NCBI RefSeq assembly: GCF_018138145.1
Contig: NZ_CP073104.1
Location: 3,348,001-3,412,000, forward strand
Reading direction: 5' to 3'
Source: Pseudomonas sp. SCA2728.1_7
Lineage (GTDB): Bacteria; Pseudomonadota; Gammaproteobacteria; Pseudomonadales; Pseudomonadaceae
Length of the DNA stretch: 64,000 bases
In this document: in pieces, positions 35,676-43,303 of the stretch
How the letters are laid out: the number at the start of each line of letters is the position of its first letter
How positions within the stretch are numbered: the stretch's first letter is position 1
Made by a program: the position numbers and the translations under genes
The notes under the pieces: model-generated
Databases searched by the model: none
What the model was told of the DNA's origin: nothing
The model's input: only the letters and a program-made list of their open reading frames with translations

Positions 35676-36947
35676 TCAGTGCGCAAGCGTCGGTTCGCGG
35701 CGCAACTTGTCGCCCGCCGGGTTGAGCGCTTCGCGCAGAAAACCGAAGCCGCTGCGCCGATCAAGGCGAAACAGGGTGTTGGTGACGTAGACGTCATCGC
35801 GCACGCCCACCACTTCCACCACTTCGCTGACACAGCGGCGCCCGTCTGGCATGCGTGTCAGTTGAATGACCACATCCAGCGCCGCACAGATCATCTGCCG
35901 CAGGGTGCGTTCGGCGATGGTGCGGCCGGTCAGGCCAACCAGGGTTTCCAGACGCAACAAGGCGTCCTGGGCGTTGTTGGCGTGTACGGTGCTCATCGAG
36001 CCATCGTGACCGGTGTTCATCGCCGTCAGCACGTCGACCACTTCGACCCCGCGAATCTCACCGAGGATGATCCGGTCCGGACGCATGCGCAGGGCGTTGC
36101 GGATCAAGTCGCTGGCCTTGACCTCGCCATGGCCCTCGGCGTTCGGCGGGCGGGTTTCCAGGCGCACCACGTGCGGGTGGCCGAGTTGCAACTCGGCAAC
36201 GTCTTCGATGGTGACGAGGCGTTCGTGAGGATCGATCAACTGACTGAGGATGTTCAGCAAGGTGGTTTTACCGGTGCCGGTGCCGCCACTGATAAGGATG
36301 TTGCAGCGCTTGCCCACCGCTTCCTGGATGAAGTCGTAAATCGCCTGATCGATGGTTTGCATCGCCATCAGGTCAGTGCTCTTGAGCATGTCCTTGCGGA
36401 ATTTGCGAATCGACAGGCACGGCCCGTCGAGGGCAATCGGCGGGATGATCGCGTTGACCCGGCTGCCATCCGGCAGGCGCGCATCGACCATCGGCGATGA
36501 CTCGTCGAGACGCCGCCCGAGCGGTGCAAGAATGCGCTGCATGACCCGTTCGACGTGATGCGCATCGATAAAGCGCAAGTCGCTCAGATGCAGCACGCCC
36601 TCGCGCTCGATGAATACCCGGTGCGGGCCGTTGACCAGAATCTCGGTGACCGCATTGTCGCGCAGCAACACTTCCAGCGGACCGAAGCCGGTCAGCTCAT
36701 CAACGATTTCTTCCGCCAGACGCTCCATCTCGTAACGGGAAATCGCCAGGTGCAGGCGCGCGATGTACTCGGCGACCTTGTCGATGACGAACTGCGAAAG
36801 CACCTGCCGCGAACCCTCCAGCAGGTTTTTCCCGGACTCTTCGATGGCGTCGATGATGTAGCGGTGCAACACCAGTTTCAAACCGTCGTGGTCAGTATTG
36901 CCGGCGGCATGACGTTGCGGCCCGCCGAACAGTTGCTCGCTGCTCAT
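35676..36947 (-). CDS. tadA: TadA/CpaF secretion ATPase
   Basis: This 423-residue hexameric ATPase of the VirB11/PulE superfamily powers Flp pilus assembly. Walker [10 protein letters not shown] covers residues 221-229; the Asp box [11 protein letters not shown], Walker [11 protein letters not shown] and the His box [13 protein letters not shown] follow in order. An N-terminal cytoplasmic domain of about 150 residues precedes it. Its ATG overlaps the tadZ stop by four bases. Confidence 0.95.
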   Translation of the reverse strand: MSSEQLFGGPQRHAAGNTDHDGLKLVLHRYIIDAIEESGKNLLEGSRQVLSQFVIDKVAEYIARLHLAISRYEMERLAEEIVDELTGFGPLEVLLRDNAVTEILVNGPHRVFIEREGVLHLSDLRFIDAHHVERVMQRILAPLGRRLDESSPMVDARLPDGSRVNAIIPPIALDGPCLSIRKFRKDMLKSTDLMAMQTIDQAIYDFIQEAVGKRCNILISGGTGTGKTTLLNILSQLIDPHERLVTIEDVAELQLGHPHVVRLETRPPNAEGHGEVKASDLIRNALRMRPDRIILGEIRGVEVVDVLTAMNTGHDGSMSTVHANNAQDALLRLETLVGLTGRTIAERTLRQMICAALDVVIQLTRMPDGRRCVSEVVEVVGVRDDVYVTNTLFRLDRRSGFGFLREALNPAGDKLRREPTLAH

Positions 36948-38134
36948 GATGTGCCTCGCAAGCGATCGAACCAGCTGGCCTTGGGTTTGGCCAGGCCTTC
37001 GGAGCGTTTCGCCAGGCGTTCGCCGAGGGTGCGCAAGCTCTGGCTGATGGCTTCACGCGGGGCCAGCTCGAAGAGGGTGACGCCCTGGTTCTTGGCGTTG
37101 AGGCGAATCTCGGGGCTGTAGGCGAGCACGGCGATCACCTCCAGGCCGAAGGTCTTGCCGAGGGTGTCGGAGTCCGGTGTGACGTTGCGCAGATAGCGAT
37201 CCACCAGCAGCCGGCCGTGATCGAGTTTCATGCCTTTTTCGCGCCACAGATTGAGCACGGCGAGGTTGCGACGGCAGTCGAGCACGTTCTGGTCGGTGTA
37301 CCACAATAGCTTGTCGCAATGACTGACGAAGGTGCGCAGCGCTTCACTGTCGGGCTGGCCGGTAAGGTTGACGACAATGTGCTGGAAGTGTTGGCGCAAG
37401 GCGCTGAGCAACATGTACAACTCGGCAGCGCTGGTGCGCTCCAGCGGCTCGTCGCCAGCGGCGTAAGCGAGAATGCGCAGACCCGCTTCGGCGCTGGTGA
37501 AAGCACTGTCGATCAGGGTCGCGTCGAGTCGCCGCAAGTGGCGCAATGCATCGCCGAAGTGGAACGAGCTCTCAAGCCCGAGCAGGGCCAGGCTGTCGCC
37601 GCGCGGCAAGCCCAGATCCAGCAGCAAGGTTTGCTGGCCGCTCTTCTGCACCACCAGCGCCATGTGGTTGGCGAGCAGCGCGCCGTCGGCGTTGCTTTGC
37701 ACCCCGTAGAGCACGGTCAATCCGCCGAGTTGGGCATTCGGTGTCACCGGCGGTAGGCGTTTGCTCAAGCGCCGCACCAGCCCGGCGACCTCACTGGAAC
37801 GCGAGCCGTAGGCGACGAAATCCCGAGCGCCAGCGCGCATGGCGTTAAGTACCAACTGATTATCCATACCGTCGCCGAGGGCGACGATGGCGAGCATCGG
37901 CTTGGCTTCCAGTACACCCTCGATCAAGGCGCTTTGCGCGACCAGATGATCGCGATCAAGCCCCACGAACACCAGGCTGGCGAAGGTTACGTCGACCAGC
38001 GCCAGCAACTCGTCAAGGCTGCCGCCACCGGCGCTGACCACTTGGCCGAGGGGCGCCAGCGCACCTTGCAGCCACTCAAGATCGGTGTCGTTGCGGGTGA
38101 TGGCGAGGAAGGTCTGACTGAGGCTCTGGCTCAT
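36944..38134 (-). CDS. tadZ: TadZ/CpaE pilus localisation protein
   Basis: This 396-residue protein has an N-terminal receiver-like domain (about 1-120, no clear phosphorylation site) and a C-terminal ParA/MinD-like atypical ATPase domain (from about 145). The deviant P-loop region NADGALLANHMALVVQK lacks the paired lysines, as in many TadZ proteins, so it probably binds but may not hydrolyse ATP well. It places the secretion complex at the cell pole in relatives. It overlaps both rcpA and tadA by four bases. Confidence 0.88.
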   Translation of the reverse strand: MSQSLSQTFLAITRNDTDLEWLQGALAPLGQVVSAGGGSLDELLALVDVTFASLVFVGLDRDHLVAQSALIEGVLEAKPMLAIVALGDGMDNQLVLNAMRAGARDFVAYGSRSSEVAGLVRRLSKRLPPVTPNAQLGGLTVLYGVQSNADGALLANHMALVVQKSGQQTLLLDLGLPRGDSLALLGLESSFHFGDALRHLRRLDATLIDSAFTSAEAGLRILAYAAGDEPLERTSAAELYMLLSALRQHFQHIVVNLTGQPDSEALRTFVSHCDKLLWYTDQNVLDCRRNLAVLNLWREKGMKLDHGRLLVDRYLRNVTPDSDTLGKTFGLEVIAVLAYSPEIRLNAKNQGVTLFELAPREAISQSLRTLGERLAKRSEGLAKPKASWFDRLRGTS

Positions 38135-39381
38135 TGCGATAACCCACTGCGTTTATCGAAGTTGCCGTTTTCGAGGAAGTACAGGCGATACCAGTTCGGG
38201 TCGTAGTTGCGCAGTTTTTCCCCTGGCAGCGACGGCAGCGGCGCATTGGCCGCCAGTGGCTGCACCAGGTGCGGGGTGACGATCATCAGCAGTTCACGCT
38301 CTTCGCGATTGATCGATGAATTGCGAAAGAACGCACCGAGCACCGGGATGTCGCCAAGACCGGGGAATTTGTTCACTTCAGAGGCATTGCGGGTGCTGAT
38401 CAAACCGCTGATGACAAAGCTTTCACCGTCTGCCAGGGAGATGCTGGTGTCGGTGCGGCGAATGTTGAACGCCGGCACCGTGGTGCCGCCGATGGTCACG
38501 CCATTGTTGTAGTCCAGCTCGCTGACTTCCGGAGCGACTTTGAGGGCGATGCGGTCGTTGCTGACCACCGTCGGGGTCAAGGTCAGACGGATGCCGAACT
38601 CCTTGTACTCGATGGAATAGCTGTTGCTGTTGGCGCTGGGCACCGGGATCGGGATTTCACCACCGGCCAGGAAGCTTGCGCTTTGCCCGCTCAACGCCAC
38701 CAGGCTCGGCCGCGCCAATGTATAGGCGAATCCGCTGCCCTCCAGCGCGTTGACAATGCCGAGGAATTTGCTGCTGCCACCGCCCCAGACGATGTTGAAC
38801 ATGTCGTTGGCCAACGGGATATTCGGCGCAATGATCGGCACTGTACCGGGCCTGACACCGATGCCTGGCACCGTACCGGGAGCGCCGATCAGGAAATTGT
38901 TCGAGCCCTTGCCGTAAATCGAAGTGCCGGCCTCTTTCAGTTTGGTCCGGCTGACTTCGACGAAGCGGATGTCGGTCTGCACTTGCGAAGGCAAAGCCGG
39001 ATCACCCGTCGCCGGCAGCGCAACGGCCGTCATCGCCGCACTCGCCTTGCCTTGCACGAACACCATGCTCTGGCGCGGGGTGCTTGCGCAGGCACTCCAG
39101 ATCATCAGCGTAGTGGCGCCGGGCGCAACGCCGGTGAGCAGAATGCCCTGATCGCCGGTCACACGCACGTCGGCAATTTTCGGGTCGCCCACCGCCACCC
39201 GGGTGATCGCCACGGGGGATTGCAGTGCCTGTTGCAAGCCTTCACCGACTTCGAGCGTCGCGGGCAGCGGGCCGAGCGCCGCGCAGTTGCCTGCAGCGGC
39301 GACGGCGCTGCCGATCGAGGCGACGCTCAGCAGCGAGGCTCGCAGCAAGCCGTTGAACAGGGGCGTAAAGCGTGTGCGCAT
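38131..39381 (-). CDS. rcpA: RcpA/CpaC outer membrane secretin
   Basis: This 416-residue secretin has a signal peptide (cleavage near AVAA, about residue 30), a BON/pilus-assembly N-domain with a VAVGDPKIADVRVTGDQG motif and the secretin channel domain to the C-terminus (TPTVVSNDRIALKVAPEVSE, then the ADGESFVISGLISTR lip and an LLMIVTPHLV strand). It forms the outer membrane pore for the Flp pilus. It overlaps tadZ by four bases and follows rcpC by 21. Confidence 0.93.
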   Translation of the reverse strand: MRTRFTPLFNGLLRASLLSVASIGSAVAAAGNCAALGPLPATLEVGEGLQQALQSPVAITRVAVGDPKIADVRVTGDQGILLTGVAPGATTLMIWSACASTPRQSMVFVQGKASAAMTAVALPATGDPALPSQVQTDIRFVEVSRTKLKEAGTSIYGKGSNNFLIGAPGTVPGIGVRPGTVPIIAPNIPLANDMFNIVWGGGSSKFLGIVNALEGSGFAYTLARPSLVALSGQSASFLAGGEIPIPVPSANSNSYSIEYKEFGIRLTLTPTVVSNDRIALKVAPEVSELDYNNGVTIGGTTVPAFNIRRTDTSISLADGESFVISGLISTRNASEVNKFPGLGDIPVLGAFFRNSSINREERELLMIVTPHLVQPLAANAPLPSLPGEKLRNYDPNWYRLYFLENGNFDKRSGLSQ

Positions 39382-39402
39382 GTAAAGGCGTCCTTGCTCG
39401 AA

Positions 39403-40350
39403 TCAGGGAGTGGGTTGAGCGTTTTCGACACCGCGGATGACTTCCACGGCGGGTTTGCGCGCAGCCGGTTGACCGGCCACGGCCATCGGTCTGGGAGGCG
39501 CCGCCAGGGACAATTGGTTGAATTCCAGTAGCTCTCGCCGCGGCGTGTCGAGGCGTGTGGCGGCATCGTTTTCGCCGGACCAGTACTTGCTCAGTTGCTG
39601 CTCATCGGCGCTGCGCACCGCGAGGCGCAAGACACCGGCACCCGACGCCAGCATCAAGCGGCTGAGCAACGTTTCAGGCACCGCCAGCACCACGCTGCGC
39701 GCGGCCATGCGTTGTTGTTCCTGCTTCAGGCGTTCGTCGTCACTGCGCGCCGGGCCGGCAGGTTGACCATCGTTGGTCAGGCCCATCTGACTGCCGACAC
39801 CGAGCACGCGCACGGCCGGCACCACCAGTTGCGCCGAGGCCTGCGGATTGCTTTCATCCCTGCGCAAAAACAGCAGCACATCGACGTAATCGCCGGGCGC
39901 CAACTGCCCGCCAGCAGTGATCACTTCATCCACGGCCACAGCCAGAGCCCGCTCACCGGGGCGGATCATGCGCGCCAGTTGGCTGCCCGGCTCGAAGCTT
40001 TCATCATTCAGCCAACTGCCGGCGCTCAACGGCCGCCACGGCGTCCGGCCGACCACCTGTTCGATTTTGCCCAGACTGCCGGCGGGCGCTGTGCGCAGTT
40101 TTTCCACGGCAACGTCAGCTGCGGTGATTTTCACGAATGGCGCAATATCGCGCAGCAGCACGACGACGGGTTGCCGCGTGGGGTCTTCCACAGGTTCAGT
40201 CTGGACAGCAGGCGCAACGACAGGCGCCGCGACGGGTGCAGCAACCGGTTCGGTCACTGGCGGCCGGCTCAATGAGAGTCCCCAATATCCGGCGATGATG
40301 GCGCCCACCAGGAACAACCCGGCCAGACCCAAAGTGACGCGACTGTTCAT
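39403..40350 (-). CDS. rcpC: RcpC/CpaB Flp pilus assembly protein
   Basis: This 315-residue protein has one N-terminal membrane anchor (about residues 5-25), a proline/alanine/valine-rich linker and a SAF domain (KITAADVAVEKLR, GRTPWRPLSAGSWL) followed by the RcpC periplasmic region (PGERALAVAVDEVITAGG, GDYVDVLLFLRRD). It probably modifies or connects to the secretin. It is the first gene of the minus-strand tad operon, divergent from flp across a 338-base regulatory region. Confidence 0.92.
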   Translation of the reverse strand: MNSRVTLGLAGLFLVGAIIAGYWGLSLSRPPVTEPVAAPVAAPVVAPAVQTEPVEDPTRQPVVVLLRDIAPFVKITAADVAVEKLRTAPAGSLGKIEQVVGRTPWRPLSAGSWLNDESFEPGSQLARMIRPGERALAVAVDEVITAGGQLAPGDYVDVLLFLRRDESNPQASAQLVVPAVRVLGVGSQMGLTNDGQPAGPARSDDERLKQEQQRMAARSVVLAVPETLLSRLMLASGAGVLRLAVRSADEQQLSKYWSGENDAATRLDTPRRELLEFNQLSLAAPPRPMAVAGQPAARKPAVEVIRGVENAQPTP

Positions 40351-40688
40351 GACGGCTCTCCCTTTCCCGCTGCGCTTTGTCTCTCATGCAATGACCCGTG
40401 GCTTCCAACGAGATAACTTCGCAATCAGGCAGCTATGAACAAGTAACTATTTCGCTATTTGACGGTAGCGCAGGCCGAACAAAACGCCATTACGAAGGTG
40501 GAAATATCCAACGAAAGTAGAGGCCTAAAGCGCCAAACGTGGTTTTTTGCCGTTAATCGGCCGACTACTACTTAGGTGTTAATCCGTTCTTACAGTTGTA
40601 GGGGCGAGGAATGCCGACAATGCTGATGCTGGCACAGGGAAATCATGTTGCGAACGCGCAACACCTGGCGTGCTCAAGGAGAATCCTC
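40351..40688. promoter_or_regulatory. divergent promoter region between rcpC and flp
   Basis: These 338 bases have no gene and lower GC than the flanks. The inverted repeat CGCTA-N8-TAGCG (40453-40470) is a candidate regulator site, perhaps for PprB. The flp leader begins in the AT-rich region ending ACTACTTAGGTGTTAATCC; the exact -10 and -35 boxes cannot be set by eye. Confidence 0.5.
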
Positions 40689-40898
40689 ATGTCGTATTCC
40701 CGCGTTGTTGCAAAAATCAAAGCCGAGATCGCGTTCTTCAAAGGTTTGGCCAAAGACACCGAAGGCGCCTCAGCGATCGAATATGCGCTGGTGGTCGGCC
40801 TGGTGGCGCTGGTGGTTGCCACCTTCGGTAACGGCATCGGCACTCAAGTCAACTCGATCCTGACCGCGATTCAGACCGCACTGACCCCGGCACCCTGA
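40689..40898 (+). CDS. flp: Flp type IVb prepilin
   Basis: This 69-residue major pilin has a 26-residue charged leader ending in Gly26. Cleavage by the prepilin peptidase is expected before Ala27 of ASAIEYALVVG; Glu31 (+5) and Tyr32 (+6) are the class hallmark. A hydrophobic helix of about 20 residues follows. ATG 40689 has AAGGAG upstream. The monocistronic-looking position, divergent from the assembly operon and followed by the receiver gene, allows high pilin output. Confidence 0.96.
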   Translation: MSYSRVVAKIKAEIAFFKGLAKDTEGASAIEYALVVGLVALVVATFGNGIGTQVNSILTAIQTALTPAP

Positions 40899-40969
40899 TC
40901 GGACCGATGACTTGTCAATGCGGCCATTGGGTTCTACCGTCAGCACTCAGTCCATTGCAGGTGTTGCCC

Positions 40970-41386
40970 ATGAACTCTTCACTCACTTCGCGCCAGCAGT
41001 TGCTCCTCGTCGACGATGAGGAGGACGCACTGCTGGAGCTGGCGGAGTTGCTGGAGGGCGAAGGCTTCACCTGCCACACCGCGACGTCGGTAAAACTCGC
41101 TTTGCATCACCTGACCCGGCATCCCGATATCGCCTTGGTGATCACCGATTTGCGCATGCCGGAAGAAAGCGGCATGTCGCTGATCAAGCGTCTGCGTGAA
41201 CACACTTCGCGTCAGCACTTGCCAGTGATCGTCACGTCCGGGCATGCCGACATGGAGGATGTCAGCGATATGCTGCGCCTGCAGGTGCTGGACCTGTTCC
41301 GCAAACCGATCTATCACGTACGTTTGCTGGAAACCCTGGACAACCTGTTTCCCAAGCCCAAGCTCAATCTTGTTCAAGGTCAATGA
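40970..41386 (+). CDS. single-domain response regulator (receiver only)
   Basis: This 138-residue protein is one complete receiver domain with acidic pocket Asp15/Asp16, phosphoacceptor Asp60 (VITDLRMPE) and Lys112 (FRKPIY); no output domain follows. It starts 71 bases after flp on the same strand and ends 32 bases before the convergent pprB. The start ATG 40970 has only a weak ribosome site, so translation may be low. It could be a phosphate sink or an allosteric regulator in PprA/PprB signalling. I do not recall it in the PAO1 flp cluster. Confidence 0.85.
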   Translation: MNSSLTSRQQLLLVDDEEDALLELAELLEGEGFTCHTATSVKLALHHLTRHPDIALVITDLRMPEESGMSLIKRLREHTSRQHLPVIVTSGHADMEDVSDMLRLQVLDLFRKPIYHVRLLETLDNLFPKPKLNLVQGQ

Positions 41387-41408
41387 CCCCGGTCGGTGCC
41401 GGGGTCAT
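41383..41408. terminator. bidirectional hairpin between convergent receiver gene and pprB
   Basis: A perfect 10-base stem ATGACCCCGG/CCGGGGTCAT closes a six-base loop. The stop codon of the receiver gene lies inside the left arm. There is no T run, so termination would be Rho-assisted or weak. Confidence 0.55.
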
Positions 41409-41418
41409 GCAGTCGCCG

Positions 41419-42204
41419 TCAGTGCGCGGTGACCCGTTGCCGTCCCGAATTGCCAGGTGACAACGCCAGCGCCAATTGGGTGCGGTTATGCATGTGCGTC
41501 AGACGCAGCACTTGCGAGACATAGAGCTTCACCGTGTTCTCGGTAATGCCCAACTCACACGCGATCTGATAGTTGGTCTGGCCCTTGCCCACCAACCGGG
41601 CGACATCGAGCTGGCGTGGCGACAGCTGATTGAAAATCGCCGGTATCTCCACACCTTCGCCATCACCCGGCGCTTCGTCACTCACGGGCGCGGGAGCACG
41701 GCGTACTTTATCGAGGTCGTGGTAAAGGTCATCGATCGACTCGGAGAGGTATTGCAGCTTCTGATTCAGATGCCCCAGATGCAGGGTCTTCTGCCGTTCT
41801 TGCAAGGCCGCTTCCTGGCGCTGCAGACCTTCAAGCAGTTCATCCAGGTCGATCGGCTTCTGGTAGTAGTCGGCGATCCCGGCGCGCAAGGCCTTGATCA
41901 CGTCCTGCTTGTCGGCACGCCCGGTCAGCATGATGGCTTCGAATACCCGATGTTTGCCGGACAGCCGCTGCAGTTCCTGCACCAGTTGAATGCCGTCCAT
42001 GTCCGGCATATGCAGGTCACACAGCACCAGGCCGATGGCAGGATCTTCGACGAACTGCTCGATCGCCTGCTTGCTCGATTCGCAAGGCACGCAGTGGTAG
42101 CCGCTGCTTTCGATGAACTCGCAGAGTTCCTCGACGATCAGCGGCTGATCGTCGACCACCAGAACCTTTATCGCAGACGTAAGCTTGTTCACTTGCCACT
42201 CCAT
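41419..42204 (-). CDS. pprB: PprB two-component response regulator (LuxR-type output)
   Basis: This 261-residue regulator has an N-terminal receiver with Asp18/Asp19, phosphoacceptor Asp63 (LCDLHMPD) and Lys116 (YYQKPIDL), a coiled-coil linker of about 40 residues and a C-terminal LuxR helix-turn-helix (LSPRQLDVARLVGKGQTNYQ, then NTVKLYVSQVLRL). This is the layout of P. aeruginosa PprB, which activates flp-tad-rcp and surface adhesin genes. It is adjacent to the prepilin peptidase gene and preceded by palindromic DNA that may be its autoregulatory site. Confidence 0.9.
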   Translation of the reverse strand: MEWQVNKLTSAIKVLVVDDQPLIVEELCEFIESSGYHCVPCESSKQAIEQFVEDPAIGLVLCDLHMPDMDGIQLVQELQRLSGKHRVFEAIMLTGRADKQDVIKALRAGIADYYQKPIDLDELLEGLQRQEAALQERQKTLHLGHLNQKLQYLSESIDDLYHDLDKVRRAPAPVSDEAPGDGEGVEIPAIFNQLSPRQLDVARLVGKGQTNYQIACELGITENTVKLYVSQVLRLTHMHNRTQLALALSPGNSGRQRVTAH

Positions 42205-42316
42205 GCCCAGGTCAAAGGCTGACCGTTCCTGTACTGACAGCGCGAGGCTGTATAACGTTGATTTGAAAGTAGACCCACTTTCCTACTATGTACATAGCAG
42301 TAGTGCCGCCGCGCGA
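42205..42316 (-). promoter_or_regulatory. pprB upstream region with two perfect dyads
   Basis: CTATGTACATAG (42286-42297) is a perfect 12-base palindrome within a near-palindrome CTACTATGTACATAGCAGTAG-like context. GAAAGT-N6-ACTTTC (42265-42282) lies 3 bases nearer to pprB. Both are candidate operators for pprB control; the regulators are unknown. Confidence 0.5.
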
Positions 42317-42787
42317 CTAATGGATCCAATACAGCGTCAGGATTGTGCCGATCAGCACGAACGGCGCAAATGGCAGCTTTTTTGACAGGGTTGGCGCCAG
42401 ATATCGAAGATGTTCTCTAAGCCCTTGACCCATATGCGGCCAGAGTTTTGGCGCCAGCAGGAGCCAGATGACGCTGGACACGGCCGCGCCGATAAACGCG
42501 CCGAGCAGCACAGTGCCGTTCGTCGCAAGGGCCAAGGCTGTCATTAGTTTCACATCGCCGGCGCCAAAACGTTTCAGGATATATCCGGGAAGAGTCAGCG
42601 CCAGGGCTAGCAGCAACGCCCACCCCGCCTGCGCCATGTCGGCACCGAGCCAGGTGTTGCGGGTAATCAGCAGGTACACCAGCGCCAACCCGCCAACGCC
42701 AAGGGTCAGGCTGTTGCCGATACGCCGCTGCCGGGCATCCTGCGCCGCGCAGAGTGTCAGCCAGATAAGTAAGACAACGCTGTGCAT
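42317..42787 (-). CDS. fppA: FppA prepilin peptidase (TadV/CpaA-like)
   Basis: This 156-residue inner membrane aspartyl protease cleaves Flp and TadE-type prepilins. The catalytic aspartates are Asp17 (CAAQDARQRRIGN) and Asp78 in GAGDVKL (75-81). About five to six membrane segments are present and, as in TadV/FppA, the N-methyltransferase domain of PilD is absent. It lies upstream of pprB on the same strand and divergent from tadE. Confidence 0.92.
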   Translation of the reverse strand: MHSVVLLIWLTLCAAQDARQRRIGNSLTLGVGGLALVYLLITRNTWLGADMAQAGWALLLALALTLPGYILKRFGAGDVKLMTALALATNGTVLLGAFIGAAVSSVIWLLLAPKLWPHMGQGLREHLRYLAPTLSKKLPFAPFVLIGTILTLYWIH

Positions 42788-42862
42788 GCGGTAAAAAACG
42801 TCCGTTTTGGCTGAATGATTCTATGCTGATATTACGTAGTGAATGTCAGGGTAGACGCACTC

Positions 42863-43303
42863 ATGAAATCCGGCCTCCCCCGCAAGCAGAAAGGCGCCGT
42901 CGCCATCGAATTCGCCTTGGTGTTCATCATTTTTTTTGCCGTGTTTTATGGTCTGGTCAGCTACAGCCTGCCGCTGTTGCTGATGCAGTCATTCAATGAA
43001 TCGACGGCCGAGGCGGTACGCCGCAGCGTTGCACTTGATCCGGCCACCGCCAATTACCCCGCCGCTGTCACCGCCACAGCCAGAGCCGAGCTAAACCGGC
43101 AACTGGCCTGGCTGCCGGGCGCGCTGAACTTCAACGCCGCCTCCGACAGCAACATCACCTATGTCGGCGGCGTGCTGACGGTGACCATCAACTACCCCAC
43201 CAGTAAATTGAATCAGGTACTGCCGTTTCTGGTGTTGCCGGGTATCGGTTCGGTGCCGCGCCTGCCGGCGACGTTGCGCGCCTCGTCGAGCCTGCAATTT
43301 TGA
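42863..43303 (+). CDS. tadE: TadE-like pseudopilin
   Basis: This 146-residue minor pilin has a basic leader (MKSGLPRKQKG) followed by AVAIEFALVFIIFFAVFYGLV; cleavage is expected after Gly11, with Glu at +5. The rest is periplasmic and resembles TadE proteins. I chose ATG 42863 because it gives a normal leader; a GTG 24 bases upstream is possible. Its stop overlaps the TTG start of pprA. It could equally be named TadF; the family is the same. Confidence 0.83.
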   Translation: MKSGLPRKQKGAVAIEFALVFIIFFAVFYGLVSYSLPLLLMQSFNESTAEAVRRSVALDPATANYPAAVTATARAELNRQLAWLPGALNFNAASDSNITYVGGVLTVTINYPTSKLNQVLPFLVLPGIGSVPRLPATLRASSSLQF

